A stretch of DNA of 64,000 nt, from the NCBI RefSeq assembly GCF_042682525.1, contig NZ_JBHUHP010000019.1:1-64000 (forward strand). Reading direction: 5' to 3'. The stretch comes from Blastococcus_B deserti. GTDB taxonomy: Bacteria; Actinomycetota; Actinomycetes; Mycobacteriales; Geodermatophilaceae. Made by a program: the position numbers and the translations under genes. The notes under the pieces were generated by a model. The model did not search any database. It was not told the DNA's origin and worked only from the letters and a program-made list of their open reading frames with translations. Below are positions 62,650 to 64,000 of this stretch, piece by piece (position 1 is the first letter of the stretch; every line of letters begins with the position of its first letter).

Positions 62650-63004
62650 GTCCCCAAGACGCTCAGTCAGTGCCCTGTCGGCGCTCGCCTTCTACGGCAA
62701 GGGCCGCGAGACCGAGGTCCGCGCCGAGAGCTTCCGTCGCATGGTCAACCCGCTTCTCGACACCGGAGTGCAGCGACTGATCATCGAGTCGCGCCAAGGG
62801 CGCGATCAGCGCGACCGTCAGGTGCTCATCGAGGAACTCCGCCGCCTCGCCCGACCCCAACCGTTTCGCTACGTGCATCTGCCGCCGCACGGCGACCCGC
62901 TTCTGTAGGTCGCCGACGCCTTGTCCTGAAGCCATTCCGCCGGAGGTGCCTGGCGAGCGCGCATCGGGGACATCACCGCGGCCGAGGACGTGGTGGCGCC
63001 GTAG
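62650..63004 (+). pseudogene. Decayed gene with two in-frame stops
   Basis: A single frame reads AFYGKGRETEVRAESFRRMV, DTGVQRLIIESRQGRDQRD and FRYVHLPPHGDPLL, then TAG (62,906), VADALS, TGA (62,927) and SHSAGGAWRARIGDITAAED before the last TAG. Both internal stops sit where Trp is expected (PLLWVADAL, ALSW), so TGG to TAG/TGA changes explain them. The 5' part is missing. PLLxVADALxW resembles the C-terminal part of DUF3800-type proteins, but this is tentative. Confidence 0.55.
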
Positions 63005-63202
63005 ACAGCGCGAGGCCCGGCCGCTCACCGTCCGGAGAGGAGCCGGGCCCACTTCCTGAAGCTAAGCGCGACAGGCAAGGCTCAGTGTAGGCGTCCCCAC
63101 ACGGGCGCTAAGCCCCGCAGGCAGCACACTGCCGGAGCGACCCGACCGCTCCCGCCGCGAGGCGTGCCGCCCGGGTACCCCTGCCTTGTATGCGTACCGG
63201 CC

Positions 63203-63233
63203 GTGCCCACACCGTGCCCACACGGTGCCCACA
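63203..63233 (+). repeat. Arm-type integrase-site repeats (right)
   Basis: Three GTGCCCACA copies, at 63203, 63214 and 63225, exactly 11 bases apart and 109 bases inside attR. They match the two copies inside attL. One helical-turn phasing suggests cooperative protein binding, by integrase or excisionase. Confidence 0.65.
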
Positions 63234-63341
63234 AAAGGGCCGTTTCGGACCATCGACGGCCATCGGCCGCCAACCATGAAACCGCAGGTCAGCCGGCAAA
63301 TCACCGATGATCATGCAGGTCAGCGCAGGGCTCTGAGATAC

Positions 63342-63388
63342 CTCATAATCCCTGGGTCGTGGGTTCGAGCCCCACCCGCCCCACCGAT
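63342..63388 (+). repeat. attR, 47-bp direct repeat
   Basis: Perfect copy of the tRNA-Met 3' portion at 39,899. The 5' part of the tRNA is absent here, so this is the junction copy. The sequence after it resembles the sequence after attL, so it may also be attL of a second decayed element. Confidence 0.95.
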
Positions 63389-63443
63389 GAATTCCCAGGT
63401 CAACAGCGTGCCGCTTGATCTTTGATCTTGAGGTTCGGGTCCC

Positions 63444-63461
63444 GTGCCCACGGTGCCCACA
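63444..63461 (+). repeat. Arm-type motifs beyond attR
   Basis: GTGCCCAC at 63444 and GTGCCCACA at 63453, preceded by CTTGATCTTTGATCTTGA. This is the same arrangement as after attL (GCTTGATCGTCGATCTTGAC, then the motifs). It points to a related element's left end outside the island. Confidence 0.5.
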
Positions 63462-63534
63462 GTTCGCGAAGTCTTGAGGGCGTCGTGTGCGGCATCAATG
63501 TGCCCTCGTGGGGGTCTGGCGTCTCCCATGACTG

Positions 63535-63645
63535 TTAGCGGGCCTGCACCGGCTCGCTTCGGTACGCCGCCAGTGCGGCGGCGTCGTCGTTGGTCATTCG
63601 GCGCAGCACCAGATGCTCGGCGGCGGCCAGGATCTCGGCGGTCAT
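63535..63645 (-). pseudogene. Truncated GNAT acetyltransferase gene
   Basis: A 36-codon frame, MTAEILAAAEHLVLRRMTND followed by DAAALAAYRSEPVQAR, then TAA. It looks like the first part of a RimJ/RimL-type GNAT (LRRMTxDDAAALAAYRSEP). The remaining 130 or more residues are missing toward the island side, consistent with loss during element insertion or deletion. Confidence 0.5.
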
Positions 63646-63680
63646 AGTGCTCAGCTGCTTGGGGTATCGAATGCAGGGCG

Positions 63681-64000
63681 TCAGGCGTCGCGTCGGTGCA
63701 GCGTGACGGCGGCCGCCGCGATAGGGACGACAGCGTAGGCGGCGATCACGATCAGGCTCGCCTGTGTGGAGAGGTAGGCACCTTGAGTCTCGGCTGCTCC
63801 GGTGCTGAGCAACGCTGAGGACGCCGGCAGCGGTAGGTAGCCGACGATGGTCTCCACCCAGTCCAGGCGGATGAAGCTGAGGACGCCGGGCAGCAGCAGC
63901 AGCACGGTCAGGGCAGCGGTCACGCTGGCAGCGGTGGAGCGTAGGAGCGTGCCGATGCCGAGCGAGAACAGGGCGGCGGCGATGAGGGAGTAGAGGGCGC
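63681..64000 (-). CDS. ABC-2 type permease (partial)
   Basis: The last 105 or so codons of a membrane protein. ALYSLIAAALFSLGIGTLLR precedes two more hydrophobic segments, VTAALTVLLLLPGVLSF and ASLIVIAAYAVVPIAAAAV, and then a short Arg/Asp end. This is the C terminus of ABC-2 type export permeases. The 5' part lies past the window edge, and its ATPase partner is expected upstream there. Confidence 0.75.
   Translation of the reverse strand, partial: ALYSLIAAALFSLGIGTLLRSTAASVTAALTVLLLLPGVLSFIRLDWVETIVGYLPLPASSALLSTGAAETQGAYLSTQASLIVIAAYAVVPIAAAAVTLHRRDA

Larger units (their letters stand above)
39899..63388. mobile_element. tRNA-Met integrative mobilizable island
   Basis: About 23.5 kb between perfect 47-bp repeats of a tRNA 3' end. 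It holds an intact tyrosine integrase, a MerR-like excisionase, a MobF relaxase-helicase and a truncated integrase, plus defence cargo. No TraB/FtsK-like or type IV secretion genes are visible, so self-transfer is unlikely and mobilisation by a helper is the simplest reading. GC content is patchy, lower around 40.4-43.4 kb and 57.5-58.6 kb. The duplicated integrase end at 39,976-40,345 and 46,047-46,395 suggests two elements merged. Confidence 0.9.

Noticed and set aside
62650..63004. Stop-codon readthrough or recoding in the decayed gene
   Set aside because: Two different stops (TAG and TGA), no recoding structure right after them and a missing 5' end are better explained by decay.
62663..63052. 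Minus-strand 129-codon frame opposite the decayed gene
   Set aside because: The plus-strand reading is coherent across stops; the minus reading is its antisense shadow.
63203..63233. Three evenly spaced 9-bp repeats as a mini CRISPR array
   Set aside because: Units are 9 bases with 2-base spacers, far too short for CRISPR, and the motif recurs at the integrase 3' ends, fitting arm-type sites.

Overview
The window is very GC-rich DNA with short intergenic gaps, frequent GTG/TTG starts and 4-base GTGA/ATGA gene overlaps. The order nif3-like, ahpE, DUF3052, aceE, fasR, fabD, fabH, acpP, fabF, accD, DUF3145 is the type II fatty-acid-synthase neighbourhood of high-GC Actinobacteria. Together with the intergenic stem-loop family this suggests a Geodermatophilaceae-like or related actinobacterium; the genus is inference.

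1-6,242: an envelope or exopolysaccharide group, with an ABC exporter (cut by the window edge), a glycoside hydrolase-GT2 fusion, a UDP-glucuronate decarboxylase and a GalE. 6,275-9,675: RNase H/phosphatase, zinc-ribbon coiled coil, Nif3-like protein and a GNAT. 9,738-17,480: a FUSC membrane protein, then a lipid group (three alpha/beta hydrolases, a WS/DGAT acyltransferase and an SDR). 17,658-20,421: an unrecognised membrane protein, a small protein, tRNA-Val, AhpE and DUF3052. 20,870-32,987: AceE, then an M20 amidohydrolase/pirin/PAP2 block, then the fatty-acid operon under a FasR-type regulator. 33,330-39,528: DUF3145, a GGDEF protein, a maleylpyruvate-isomerase-like protein and two secreted peptidoglycan hydrolases, each preceded by a c-di-AMP (ydaO-type) riboswitch, with a TVP38-like protein between them.

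39,899-63,388: a genomic island of about 23.5 kb inserted in the 3' end of a tRNA-Met(CAT) gene. It is bounded by a perfect 47-bp repeat of the tRNA end. It carries an intact tyrosine integrase, an excisionase, a MobF relaxase and a second, truncated integrase. No type IV secretion or FtsK-like genes are visible, so it looks like an integrative mobilizable element. The cargo is mostly antiviral: an AlbA_2/Schlafen-like protein, an HD-domain dGTPase, three HNH-type proteins, a Thoeris pair (ThsB TIR plus ThsA SIR2-SLOG), a second cassette (membrane protein, proline-rich peptide, ThsB-like TIR, HIT hydrolase), and a type III restriction-modification operon with two extra genes, one HEPN-like. 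Several gene fragments show repeated insertion and decay. Beyond the right end lie a second set of integrase-type repeats, a broken GNAT gene and an ABC-2 permease, which suggests tandem insertion at the same tRNA.

The most likely new biology is the membrane protein-TIR-HIT cassette beside Thoeris. The res-mod-X-HEPN operon, the FabD with a lysine-less biotinyl-like tail and the intergenic stem-loop family are also worth checking.
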